64,000 bases of DNA from Marinicrinis sediminis (GTDB lineage: Bacteria; Bacillota; Bacilli; Paenibacillales; KCTC-33676): contig NZ_JBHUMM010000037.1 of assembly GCF_042685085.1 (NCBI RefSeq), forward strand, positions 62,001 to 126,000, read 5' to 3'. Below, one piece after another: positions 26,903 to 35,221 of the stretch. Under the pieces are notes generated by a model, which was given only the letters and a program-made list of their open reading frames with translations, was not told the origin of the DNA and searched no databases. How positions within the stretch are numbered: the stretch's first letter is position 1; every line of letters begins with the position of its first letter. The position numbers and the translations under genes are program-made.

Positions 26903-28540
26903 TTACTCTTTTTCAATATAGCCACGGTTGAAATCAATGTTTCCTGCATAGTCGATGAAGACACCTTTTACATATTTCTTTTGTGCCCAGATGCCGGTGT
27001 AATAGTAGATCGGCATAATGGAGGAGGTTTCCTCGATGAGGATTTCTTCTGCACGCGCCATTGCTTCCATGCGTGCTGCGTTATCGTCTGTTGCGTATGC
27101 TTCTTTCACTAGCTGGTCATACTCTGGGTTGCTAAATCCGATATCGTTGTTTCCGCTTGATGTTGTCCACATGTCAATGAAGCTCATCGGATCATTGTAG
27201 TCTGCTCCCCAACCGGAACGAGCAATCTGATAATTCAGGTTTGTACGGTTTTCGAGGAAAACACCCCACTCCTGATTTTCCAGTTGGACTTCAACGCCCA
27301 GATTTTGTCTCCACATATCCACGATCGCCTCAGCAAGCTTCTTGTGACCTTCGCTTGTGTTGTACGTCAGAGTGATCGCAGGGAGTGTGGCATAACCCTC
27401 TTCTTTCATCCCTTGCTCGAGAAGCTGTTTCGCTTCGTCATAATTTTCCTGGAAGTAGTCGTCACTGTATTCGGTACGGAACTCTTCCTTTTCCCCTTTG
27501 ATACCAGGAGGAACAAAACCAAATGCAGGCTGCTGGTCTCCAAGCGTTACTTTGTCAACCAACTTTTGACGGTCTACGGACATCATAAACGCCCGACGAA
27601 TGTTTTCGTTTTGGAACGGCTCTGCTTTGGAGTTGAAAATATAGTAATAGGTTGTCGCAATCCCTTTAATCTGCAAGTTTGCTTCTTCATCCTTTTTCAG
27701 GCTCGGAATCTGCTCTTGCGGAATGGCACTTGGACGACCTGCCCAATCCAATTGTCCCGTTTGGTACATATTCAATTCGGTGCTTTCTTCGCCCACCATC
27801 GTCATGTGAACTTCTTCGAATTGAATGTCATCTGCTTCGCGATAATCCGGGTTTTTCTTCAAGATGATTTTGTCGCCTTTTTTCCATTCATCCATCAGAA
27901 ACGGTCCGTTTGTAACCATTGTTTCAGCATCTGCTGCCCAGTTTTCAGTGGCAGATACATGCTTTTCATTGAGTGGGAAATAAGTAAAGAATCCGACGAG
28001 GCTTTCAAAATAAGGAGTTGGTGCATTCAATTCCACGACAAGGGTTTTGTCGTCCTTGGCTGTAACTCCTACCTCTGAAGGGTCCGTAATTTCACCTTCA
28101 TTATATTGTTGCGCATTTTTTAGGTAATACAATTGATAGGCGTATACAGAGGCAACCGCTGGATCAAGGGCGCGCTTCCACGCAAACTCAAAATCTCCTG
28201 CGGTGACTTCGTCTCCGTTGCTCCACTTGACGCCATCACGAAGGGTGAAGGTATAGGTTTTACCGTCTTCGGAAACTTCCCAATCTTCAGCTACGGCTGG
28301 AACAGGCTCTCCGTCTTCGTTCATCCGCACCAATCCTTCATAAATGCCGTTGATGACGGTAAAGGAAGTGCTATCCTGTGCAATACCCGGGTCCAGCGCA
28401 GGCGGTTCAGAACTCAAGTTCAATCTGAAAATCTGCTCATCTCCGGAAGCATTGTCCGTCCCGCAGCCTGCGAGTACTGCTCCCATTGCCAATACGACAG
28501 CCAACACAATCAAGACGCTTTTGTTGATCCCCTTTTTCAT
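26903..28540 (-). CDS. oppA: Oligopeptide-binding lipoprotein OppA
   Basis: This 545-residue family 5 solute-binding protein captures oligopeptides outside the membrane. It has a lipoprotein signal (LAGC, C26), the family motif VAEDWEVSEDGKTYTFTLRDG, and typical length. GAGGAGG lies upstream of the ATG. It is first in oppABCDF, with a strong promoter (TTGAAG-17-TATATT) about 70 bases upstream. Confidence 0.94.
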   Translation of the reverse strand: MKKGINKSVLIVLAVVLAMGAVLAGCGTDNASGDEQIFRLNLSSEPPALDPGIAQDSTSFTVINGIYEGLVRMNEDGEPVPAVAEDWEVSEDGKTYTFTLRDGVKWSNGDEVTAGDFEFAWKRALDPAVASVYAYQLYYLKNAQQYNEGEITDPSEVGVTAKDDKTLVVELNAPTPYFESLVGFFTYFPLNEKHVSATENWAADAETMVTNGPFLMDEWKKGDKIILKKNPDYREADDIQFEEVHMTMVGEESTELNMYQTGQLDWAGRPSAIPQEQIPSLKKDEEANLQIKGIATTYYYIFNSKAEPFQNENIRRAFMMSVDRQKLVDKVTLGDQQPAFGFVPPGIKGEKEEFRTEYSDDYFQENYDEAKQLLEQGMKEEGYATLPAITLTYNTSEGHKKLAEAIVDMWRQNLGVEVQLENQEWGVFLENRTNLNYQIARSGWGADYNDPMSFIDMWTTSSGNNDIGFSNPEYDQLVKEAYATDDNAARMEAMARAEEILIEETSSIMPIYYYTGIWAQKKYVKGVFIDYAGNIDFNRGYIEKE

Positions 28541-28611
28541 TCATTTTCCTCCTCTTATCATGTACTCCAAGCGATCCTTACAATTCCTTAACTTTTGACC
28601 ACTTGTTAATA

Positions 28612-28640
28612 AATATATAACCTATGTACAAAAACTTCAA
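28612..28640 (-). promoter_or_regulatory. SigA-type promoter of oppA
   Basis: TTGAAG (28635-28640) and TATATT (28612-28617) are separated by exactly 17 bases, with AT-rich flanks, about 70 bases upstream of the oppA start. Confidence 0.7.
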
Positions 28641-28855
28641 GTAACATTTTATGACACCCTTTCTTTCCCTCTTGTCTTCCGAAGTTGTCTCATTCCAAAC
28701 GGGTTGAATCCAGAGTAAAGAGCAACAGGTCCCACGCCGTATCCCTTGTAAGCACGGCTTGTTTGTTGAAGTTTTCATTATTATACATACGATTTTGAAC
28801 GTCACCTATGACATAGATCACACTAATAAATTCGGCCTCTATGCTTGTTTTTATA
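28641..28855. other. Intergenic stretch upstream of the oppA promoter
   Basis: About 215 bp between the oppA promoter and the terminator of the DUF3397 gene. I see no open frame with a ribosome site and no clear operator. I checked for a T-box or other leader and found none. Confidence 0.4.
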
Positions 28856-28887
28856 CAAAAAAACACACCCTGCTTTAGGATGTGTTT
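28856..28887 (-). terminator. Terminator after the DUF3397 gene
   Basis: AAACACATCCT pairs with AGGGTGTGTTT (one mismatch), followed on the minus strand by a T-run, about 35 bases after the stop of the upstream gene. Confidence 0.85.
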
Positions 28888-28918
28888 ACCCCGTTTATGT
28901 ATCGATCAATCAAAACGC

Positions 28919-29299
28919 TTACAAATGCATCACAAATCCGATCGGAACAAATATGAGATACAGGACGGTCAGCATCACGAAACTCAGTCGCCACACCGCT
29001 CTCATCACCCGCGCCATATTGACCTGTCCCTTCAGTCTGGCCTGTGCGCCGCCCAGCAAGCCAATGGCTACGATCAGCATAAATAGCAGCAAGTAGATGC
29101 CCCCGATGGCCTGCGGTTTCAGAACGAGGTCAATTAGGACCGCTACAATAATATAGAGAAAAAAGGTCGTCACATCCATCCCCATTTTGATGGCCGTCTT
29201 CTTGTTGCGTGTGACCCTGTAATTCCAATAGTACGCCAATATAAATGGAATGAACGGAAAAATTGTCAGCAACCCGATTAGATTGAAGAATACACCCAT
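28919..29299 (-). CDS. DUF3397-type four-helix membrane protein
   Basis: This 126-residue protein has four hydrophobic segments connected by short basic loops and no soluble domain. Size, topology and position between panE and bshC match the DUF3397 family of Bacillales, whose function is unknown. I start at the ATG at 29299, six bases after GGCGGG; a TTG two codons earlier is possible. It follows panE by 34 bp and is probably co-transcribed with it. Confidence 0.65.
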   Translation of the reverse strand: MGVFFNLIGLLTIFPFIPFILAYYWNYRVTRNKKTAIKMGMDVTTFFLYIIVAVLIDLVLKPQAIGGIYLLLFMLIVAIGLLGGAQARLKGQVNMARVMRAVWRLSFVMLTVLYLIFVPIGFVMHL

Positions 29300-29333
29300 A
29301 CGCAACCCGCCTTTATGTCCAATTGAATACGGA

Positions 29334-30305
29334 TCAAGACGTCATATAGACAGCTTCCAGCGCCAAAACGAGTTCAAAGAGCTGCTCATTTTTCTCCAGT
29401 CGCAACTGGTGCCGTCCGGCTGTATCCAGCACATATCCCGTGATCCATCTCAGCTCCGTTGGCCGATGATGCATCACATCCTGAAGCATGGAGGACTGGT
29501 TGTCCGCAGTTGAGCGGCACACCTGCACAATGTCTTCCCACTCCGGCATACCTGCTGTTACGTCTTCACAAGCTGCTGCCCTTCGGATCTCCTCCAGAAG
29601 CTGTTGCATGATTCCCTCCAGATGTGTGTTTCCCAGCAGTTGACCGTTCCGAATTCTGAACAGGGCCGTTAGAGGGTTGATCAAGGCATTGATCGCAAGC
29701 TTGCGCCACATTTCCGTTTTCATGTTTTTCGACATTTGTACCACGAATCCTGCTTTTTCCATACAAGAAATCACCGTATTCAACATACCTGGATCAACTG
29801 GATCGCCGTCTTCTTTCAACGATAGTGATCCCACACGGGTGACGCCCCTGCCGGTATGCCTCACCTGATTGGAACCGGTCTTCAGCGCAGCCTCTGTCGT
29901 GATGGCCGGCCATACCTGCTGAAACACCACTTGCAACGATTCAATATGCCCCATGCCATTTTGAAAGCAAATCAGGGGTACTTCTGGTTCAATCCGCTCC
30001 CGAATCGCTTGAATCAGTTCATGGCGTATCGCCGTTTGTTTCACACAGAGCAGTACAGCAGCCGGTCTGGCTGGCTGGCCGCTAAACGGTAATTCGGTAT
30101 GTAAGACGGATACGCCCGGATACACGGTGTCTACCTTGTGATCCTCTTCGATACAGATCCCCGCAGTCTGAATGTGCTCCGCCTGTTCTCGCGTACGGCA
30201 CCATACCGTCGTCCGCGAGCCTGTTTGCTGAAGCTTGGCAGCCAGCAGCATCCCGATAGCCCCGGCACCGATTACCCATATGTCATCACTCGTGTTCGGG
30301 TTCAT
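29334..30305 (-). CDS. panE: 2-dehydropantoate 2-reductase
   Basis: This 323-residue NADPH-dependent enzyme reduces ketopantoate to pantoate on the way to coenzyme A. The Rossmann motif is VIGAGAIGMLLAAKLQ, followed by FQNGMGHIE, the catalytic-lysine region WRKLAINALINPLTAL, and the conserved TELRWITGYV near the C-terminus. The ATG at 30305 (MNPNTSDD) is preceded by AGGGGGATG. In B. subtilis the counterpart YlbQ is near the YlbO regulator and YllA, as here. Confidence 0.9.
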   Translation of the reverse strand: MNPNTSDDIWVIGAGAIGMLLAAKLQQTGSRTTVWCRTREQAEHIQTAGICIEEDHKVDTVYPGVSVLHTELPFSGQPARPAAVLLCVKQTAIRHELIQAIRERIEPEVPLICFQNGMGHIESLQVVFQQVWPAITTEAALKTGSNQVRHTGRGVTRVGSLSLKEDGDPVDPGMLNTVISCMEKAGFVVQMSKNMKTEMWRKLAINALINPLTALFRIRNGQLLGNTHLEGIMQQLLEEIRRAAACEDVTAGMPEWEDIVQVCRSTADNQSSMLQDVMHHRPTELRWITGYVLDTAGRHQLRLEKNEQLFELVLALEAVYMTS

Positions 30306-30378
30306 CTCGCATCCCCCTGATTTTGATGTATGCCTATTATACAGGAACCTGTCCTTCCAAAGGAAATGAAATCCAAAG

Positions 30379-30415
30379 AAAAAAACCTCCAATTCTTCTC
30401 ATAGAAATGAAGGTT
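30379..30415 (-). terminator. Terminator after the rsfA-like gene
   Basis: AAACCTTC pairs imperfectly with GGAGGTTT, with a T-run on the minus strand, 15 bases after the stop of the regulator gene. Confidence 0.7.
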
Positions 30416-30429
30416 TCCATTTTGGTTCA

Positions 30430-31152
30430 TCAGTCTATTCGTTCCAGATTCCCGTTGGCATCCATTTTAAATCTTGGCTTGTGCTCCTCTTCATCCTGTG
30501 CCAGGAAGGCAAGCTTGCGTGCACGATCCATAATCTGGATCAGCGCTTTGTAATCGTCATTGACCACCTGATAGTCTGAACGAACTTCGCTAAACTGCTT
30601 TTTCAGCTGTTCATTCTCTGTCGTTAATTCTCTCAGACGTTCATCTTTTTCCTTTAATTCTTTTTCGAGCTGTTTATACTGTTTGGAAGAAGCCTGATAG
30701 GTTCCCTTGAACTGCTTCAAAAAGCGAATCACCGCATCCATGGACAGGGACTCCTCCTGAATCATCTCTGACTGAGAAGACGAATACGCCGATTCTCCCA
30801 GCATGGTCCGTTCGTGGTCTTCCTGCTGGGCATGCTCGTGCGCATATGGGGACGGCTGAGCCGTTGTGTAGGCAGCAGGTACGGTCTGCAAGCCTGTCAA
30901 TGAAGAGGAAGATTTTTTTTGCTTGTTTCGTTTTTGACGCTGTGCCTTGGCAATTTGAATCGCTGCCTCGTATTTCTTCCTTACACAGCTATTCCACCGA
31001 AAGCCACAAGCTGCGGCTGTCCTTCCGATTCTCTCACCCACCTCTTCAAAGGCAGCCAGCTGAGTTCCCCCTTCTCGAATATGACGAAGTGTTACTTCTG
31101 CTAATATCAGATCATCATCTGGTGTCCATGCGTCTTGTCTTACAGCTGTCAT
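30430..31152 (-). CDS. RsfA-family sporulation transcription regulator
   Basis: This 240-residue protein has an N-terminal Myb/SANT-like domain (residues 5-60: DAWTPDDDLILAEVTLRHI, then AFEEVGERIGRTAAACGFRW), a basic stretch, a low-complexity linker, and a C-terminal coiled coil (about 150-215). This is the architecture of RsfA/YlbO, prespore regulators that tune sigma-F or sigma-G regulons. TAGGAGGG precedes the ATG. Clustering with panE and bshC agrees with the ylbO-ylbQ-yllA region of Bacillus. Confidence 0.8.
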   Translation of the reverse strand: MTAVRQDAWTPDDDLILAEVTLRHIREGGTQLAAFEEVGERIGRTAAACGFRWNSCVRKKYEAAIQIAKAQRQKRNKQKKSSSSLTGLQTVPAAYTTAQPSPYAHEHAQQEDHERTMLGESAYSSSQSEMIQEESLSMDAVIRFLKQFKGTYQASSKQYKQLEKELKEKDERLRELTTENEQLKKQFSEVRSDYQVVNDDYKALIQIMDRARKLAFLAQDEEEHKPRFKMDANGNLERID

Positions 31153-31398
31153 CTTAAGAATACCCTCCTATTTCTATGAAAGAGATTTCAGTTTCCCTCA
31201 TTAGGCTCCTGTAAATACTCTATGCCTGGCACAGATTTCATAGAATCTATTTCTTGTACTATTTTGTATTTCCAAAATCATGGAGGCTCATACATCGTGA
31301 AGCTAGAAATCAAGACAAGCAGACACCGTGACAACTCCCTTGAATATGGGGAGCCAGACCACCTGCAAAAAAGTTTCGATTTCTGTCACGCTTCACCG

Positions 31399-31427
31399 TT
31401 TACACTCCTGTACCCAAAAGGTATAAT
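31399..31427 (+). promoter_or_regulatory. SigA-type promoter of the DUF2626 gene
   Basis: TTTACA (31399-31404) and TATAAT (31422-31427) are separated by exactly 17 bases, some 48 bases before the start codon. The remaining 31153-31398 stretch holds no gene that I can support. Confidence 0.85.
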
Positions 31428-31474
31428 GGATCATAAAGTACACTTGTAGAACATCGACGAGGGGGGGTCTCAGG

Positions 31475-31711
31475 ATGGGACGTATGTACCGTGTGCTCGG
31501 ATTTTGGACGCTTGTGATTGGTCTCATGGCATTGGCAGGCCACATGACTGAAATGGCACTGCTGTTCTTCTTCCAGACAGCCGCTTTTGTCTTGTTGGGA
31601 TACATGAATTTGTCCGAGCGAGCGTATATTCTCATTTTCTGGGGTTACTTAATCATTTGTTTCTTCGGATTTTCTTATTACACCTTTATCGAAATGCCAG
31701 CAAAGCTGTAG
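31475..31711 (+). CDS. DUF2626 membrane protein (YqgY-like)
   Basis: This 78-residue protein has two or three hydrophobic segments and the family-like sequences MYRVLGFWTLVIGLMAL and LGYMNLSERAYI. It matches my memory of B. subtilis YqgY, a DUF2626 protein of unknown function. GGGGGG lies seven bases before the ATG, and a consensus promoter lies directly upstream. It ends at a bidirectional terminator. Confidence 0.75.
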   Translation: MGRMYRVLGFWTLVIGLMALAGHMTEMALLFFFQTAAFVLLGYMNLSERAYILIFWGYLIICFFGFSYYTFIEMPAKL

Positions 31712-31714
31712 GCT

Positions 31715-31751
31715 TGAAAAAGTTGACGGAACTCACCGTCAACTTTTTTTC
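31715..31751. terminator. Bidirectional terminator
   Basis: AAAAAGTTGACGG and CCGTCAACTTTTTTT form a stem with a five-base loop between two convergent genes. Both strands present a U-rich tail. Confidence 0.95.
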
Positions 31752-31755
31752 ATAT

Positions 31756-32859
31756 TCAGGAGCTGGCTGGTTGCCTGATCGCGGTCAACACCTTAAACAA
31801 TTCGCTCATCTGATCGCTCCATAGCAACTGTCTGATCGCTCTGTTCCGTTTCGCATCAGGGTGGAAGGGGTCGGTATGCTGATGCTCGCTCAGTTGCTCC
31901 AGCAACCCGTTCTCTACCAGATAGGCTTTCTGTGTCTGGAGCTCAGCGGTTTGAAATCCGGCATGGTTGAGCACATCCAGGCAGCTTGAGAAATTCACGT
32001 GCGCCGTCATGTCACAGGTCCCCGGATATCGATACGGATCATCAAAGGCAACGTGATCCTTGTAGCACATGAACGTGCCATTCATTCTGTGTTCACTGTA
32101 CAGTTCTTCTGCTACATCCCCGTAATCAATGAGTAGGACCATCCCGTTTGCCAGCGGCTTCACCAGTTCATCGAGTGCCTTCAGACCGTCGAGATGGACT
32201 TCGAGTTGCTGACCAGGGGCGGGGATGATTCCCCGATCGATTACCGCATGCTGAAGATAGCCATGCAGTTCCTCCCTGGACAGGGGCATTCTGGCCTCCT
32301 CCCAGCTTTCGTCCTCCCGCTGTCTGACGTGGATTTCTTTCCATCCATCCTGCTCATACACCACACGATGAACCGGAAACGCATCCAGACATTCATTCGC
32401 ATATAGAATACGAAACCTGCCCGGGTCCTGCTCGGCTTCCTTTGTCCACGCTGATGCTGTCATCCAACTTGTCTTGTTCAGGTGAGCCTGAAGGGCATTT
32501 TGCTGCACCTTGCGATGATGAGGACTGTACTCGATCGAAACAAAGCGAGTACGTGCGTACAGCGCCGGATCTTGTAGCTGGAGATCGTCCAGCATATCTG
32601 CTGCCAGCTTGCCTTCCCCGCCTCCCCATTCCACCAGTTCAATCTGGACATCGCCATCCGCATATTGATCTATCATTCGCCGCATATGAGCGAGCATGCA
32701 GCCGGCCATCAGATTGCCAAGGGATACACTCGTATAAAAATCTCCTGTCTTGCCCAGTTTCTGCTGCGGTTTCATATAGTAACCGAACTCGGGATGATAC
32801 AGACAGGTCTGCATATAATCCCGGAACGGGATGAACTCACCATGAGAATACATCGTCAT
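31756..32859 (-). CDS. MidA-family SAM-dependent methyltransferase
   Basis: This 367-residue protein resembles the MidA/NDUFAF7 family (COG1565), including FIPFRDYMQTCLYHPEFGYY near the N-terminus, KTGDFYTSVSLGNLMA, and a SAM loop VEWGGGEGKLAADML. The mitochondrial member methylates an arginine of a complex I subunit; the bacterial substrate is unknown. The ATG at 32859 follows GAGGAGG by about nine bases; 12 upstream in-frame codons lack a ribosome site. It is monocistronic and divergent from a lipoprotein gene. Confidence 0.8.
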   Translation of the reverse strand: MTMYSHGEFIPFRDYMQTCLYHPEFGYYMKPQQKLGKTGDFYTSVSLGNLMAGCMLAHMRRMIDQYADGDVQIELVEWGGGEGKLAADMLDDLQLQDPALYARTRFVSIEYSPHHRKVQQNALQAHLNKTSWMTASAWTKEAEQDPGRFRILYANECLDAFPVHRVVYEQDGWKEIHVRQREDESWEEARMPLSREELHGYLQHAVIDRGIIPAPGQQLEVHLDGLKALDELVKPLANGMVLLIDYGDVAEELYSEHRMNGTFMCYKDHVAFDDPYRYPGTCDMTAHVNFSSCLDVLNHAGFQTAELQTQKAYLVENGLLEQLSEHQHTDPFHPDAKRNRAIRQLLWSDQMSELFKVLTAIRQPASS

Positions 32860-32946
32860 ATAGGATAACCTCCTCTTTCCACTTTTTTCAGTCACCCAAA
32901 ATCGCTATAATATAATTCATAATCTGATGAGAAGGAGTTCTGCAAT

Positions 32947-33912
32947 GTGATGCAAAAGAAATTTAAATTCCCACTGTTTATGATCGCTGCCATCCTCCTG
33001 GTGATGGTCGCAGCCTGCAACCAGCAAGACGACAAAATCAAGGAAGAAGTCATGGAAGCCCTCGAAGCTTATGAAGCGTCTTCTCATCAACAGTTTGACG
33101 GTGAACTTCGCTCTTCGGTCCAAGCCGACCTGCAAACACCGTCTGCCCTCTCCTCCCTCCTTCCATTTCTGAAGGATGCGAACATGCAGCTGGAAGGCAA
33201 ACGGACCGATGATCCCCTCCAACTGGAAGCGACCGTATCCATGCAGCTAGGAGACCTGGGTTTGGAGATGCCAGTTCAGGTCAAAGAGCAAAAGGTATAT
33301 TTCCAGCTCCCGATGCTCGGTCAATCGGATATGAATTACTCGCTCGATCTCGATCCGGACGTCTCTGCGCAGGCCCTGCAAATGGATGATATTCTGGCCG
33401 AACTCCTGCAGACCCTGTTCACAGAAATAGACGCCAAGCATTTCGAAGTATTAACACAGGAGCAGGAAAACGATCAGGAGCTTGCAGACCGTACGATTGC
33501 ACTGGTGCTGGAAGAAGAAGACAAACTGGCATTGATGCTCGATATGAATGAGGCCCTGCCGGGGCTGCTGGATGTGCTTGTGAACAAGCAATGGATAACG
33601 GAGCAGCAGTCGGAACAATGGCAGTCCTACCTCACACAAGAGTCCAGCATTCAATACTTGCGGGACATCACCTTCAATGAACCCGGTCATCTCGCTGTCA
33701 CCCTGAATGAACAAAAAAACATTTCAGGCTTCCATCTGAAGCTTGACGTAACCGATCATCGTGATCAAGTCCAGCAATTCGAACTGGATTACAGCGTTGA
33801 CAACCTGGATCAGGCTCCCTCTTTTGACCAGTCCGTCCCGGAAGATGCGCTACGATTCGAAGATATTCTTCGCCTGTTGTCATCCGAATCCAGTGAGTCT
33901 ACCCAGGAATAA
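32947..33912 (+). CDS. Putative lipoprotein of unknown function
   Basis: This 321-residue acidic protein has a lipoprotein signal peptide with lipobox VAAC (C24). The rest reads as alternating amphipathic strands with a VSMQLGDLGLEMPVQVKEQKVYFQL segment broken up here as VSMQLGDLG and QVKEQKVYFQL, reminiscent of LolA/LppX-like beta-sheet lipoproteins, but I recognise no family with confidence. The start may be GTG at 32947 or ATG at 32950; GAAGGAG lies upstream. TATAAT lies about 40 bases upstream, without a convincing -35. It ends at its own terminator. Confidence 0.75.
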   Translation: MMQKKFKFPLFMIAAILLVMVAACNQQDDKIKEEVMEALEAYEASSHQQFDGELRSSVQADLQTPSALSSLLPFLKDANMQLEGKRTDDPLQLEATVSMQLGDLGLEMPVQVKEQKVYFQLPMLGQSDMNYSLDLDPDVSAQALQMDDILAELLQTLFTEIDAKHFEVLTQEQENDQELADRTIALVLEEEDKLALMLDMNEALPGLLDVLVNKQWITEQQSEQWQSYLTQESSIQYLRDITFNEPGHLAVTLNEQKNISGFHLKLDVTDHRDQVQQFELDYSVDNLDQAPSFDQSVPEDALRFEDILRLLSSESSESTQE

Positions 33913-33928
33913 GGAAACACTGCTTCAG

Positions 33929-33959
33929 CTGTCGCATTTGACGATGCGGCAGTTTTTTT
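33929..33959 (+). terminator. Terminator after the lipoprotein gene
   Basis: CTGtCGCAT pairs with ATGCGgCAG around TTGACG, followed by seven T, 17 bases after the stop. Confidence 0.9.
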
Positions 33960-33977
33960 GTCCGGATACCGAATCAC

Positions 33978-34006
33978 TTGCCCACATAATCCCTGGATTC
34001 TATCAT
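33978..34006 (+). promoter_or_regulatory. Probable promoter of the secreted coiled-coil gene
   Basis: TTGCCC (33978-33983) and TATCAT (34001-34006) lie 17 bases apart, about 80 bases before the start codon. Confidence 0.5.
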
Positions 34007-34084
34007 AAAATGAGGGAGATAAAAAAACAACGCAAGGAAATAGGCCTGTGTTAAGCTAGGAGAAAGAGAGAGCGGGGGAAAATC

Positions 34085-35209
34085 ATGAAACGAAAGTCAT
34101 CCTTCTATCGCATCATCAAACTTTACCTTTGTCTATTTCTGGCATGTCTGTATGGTCCGTTTCACACATCGTACCCCGAACCGGTACTGGCCCTGGAAGA
34201 ACCGTCGACAGAAGAATTCAGACAGCTGCTTCAAAAGGGGCTGTCACTCTATGAGATTGAGCGTGAACTGAGCCGGTTGCAGGACAAGGAGCATTACGTA
34301 TCCAGCCAGATCGAACTGCTGACTTTGCAACTGGAGAAAGAAGCCCGGCAAGTCGATTTGCTTCGGGAACAGGCCGGTGACATTTTACGCTCTTATTACA
34401 TGGGCGACCGCGAGAGCCTGATGCTGCTCATGTTCAGTGCAGAGAGCCTGTCGGACTTTCTTGCTGTCTATGATATGACCCAGACGATCATGGAACTGGA
34501 TAATCGAAAGCTGAAGCAGTACAATTCCTCATACACCCGCATGCTGGAACAGAAAAACACGCTTGTTCAAACCCGGGAAGAACTGCGGGAGCTTCGTCTT
34601 GCCTTTGTACAGCAGCGCAATGAACATACGGCACTACAAGCGGAACTGGACCGAGAGCTTGCCTCCCATGATCAGGCTGAGCAAATTCAGGCTCATCTGA
34701 ACCAATTGAGCGAGGGTTGGGAAGAAAAAGGACTTCCGCTGTTCGAAGCTTATTTCCAGTCACTGGCCAAACATATGAGAGATTTGCCGCAAGCCGTCGC
34801 ATCTGATCAGCAAGTGAAGCGAAAGGGTTCCACCCTGCACCTGACCATTACCGATCAAACTCTCAATCAGTTTCTAAGGAGCAAGGATGATCTCTTCACG
34901 AACATGACCTTTCAGTTCGAGGATGGGCACCTGGTGGCACGGGGAGAGAGTGACGGGATTGCCATTTCTATGAAGGGAACCTACACGCTCGTGGAAGAAG
35001 AACAGCCGTATATCGCTTTTGACATCGTTGAACTTAAATACAATTACTACCTGCTGCCAGACACGACCGCAGCTGATCTGGAAGATCGCTTTGACCTCTC
35101 TTTCTACCCGCATCTCATTACCGATGCCGTCGAAGTGGAAGCGGTACAGATGGAGGATGGAAAACTGGATATCCAACTGAACGTTTCACTAAAGGACTTT
35201 CTCTTTTAA
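34085..35209 (+). CDS. Secreted PcsB/EnvC-like coiled-coil protein with C-terminal beta domain
   Basis: This 374-residue protein begins with a basic N-terminus and a hydrophobic segment (LYLCLFLACLYGPF), so it is exported or anchored. Residues about 40-190 form a long coiled coil whose LRSYYMGDRESLMLLMFSAESLSDFLA-like part (LRSYYMGD, then LLMFSAESLSDFLAVYD) resembles the N-terminal coil of PcsB/CwlO/EnvC, the partners or effectors of FtsEX. No peptidase domain (NlpC/P60, CHAP, LytM) follows. Instead about 120 residues (LHLTITDQTLNQFL onward) look like an LmeA/DUF2993- or YpmS-type lipid-binding beta domain. A role in envelope hydrolase control is inference only. Confidence 0.7.
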   Translation: MKRKSSFYRIIKLYLCLFLACLYGPFHTSYPEPVLALEEPSTEEFRQLLQKGLSLYEIERELSRLQDKEHYVSSQIELLTLQLEKEARQVDLLREQAGDILRSYYMGDRESLMLLMFSAESLSDFLAVYDMTQTIMELDNRKLKQYNSSYTRMLEQKNTLVQTREELRELRLAFVQQRNEHTALQAELDRELASHDQAEQIQAHLNQLSEGWEEKGLPLFEAYFQSLAKHMRDLPQAVASDQQVKRKGSTLHLTITDQTLNQFLRSKDDLFTNMTFQFEDGHLVARGESDGIAISMKGTYTLVEEEQPYIAFDIVELKYNYYLLPDTTAADLEDRFDLSFYPHLITDAVEVEAVQMEDGKLDIQLNVSLKDFLF

Positions 35210-35221
35210 TATACCCTTGCA

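Noticed and set aside
28541..28855. Possible T-box or other leader RNA upstream of oppA
   Set aside because: No T-box sequence, specifier stem or antiterminator could be found; a simple promoter explains the region.
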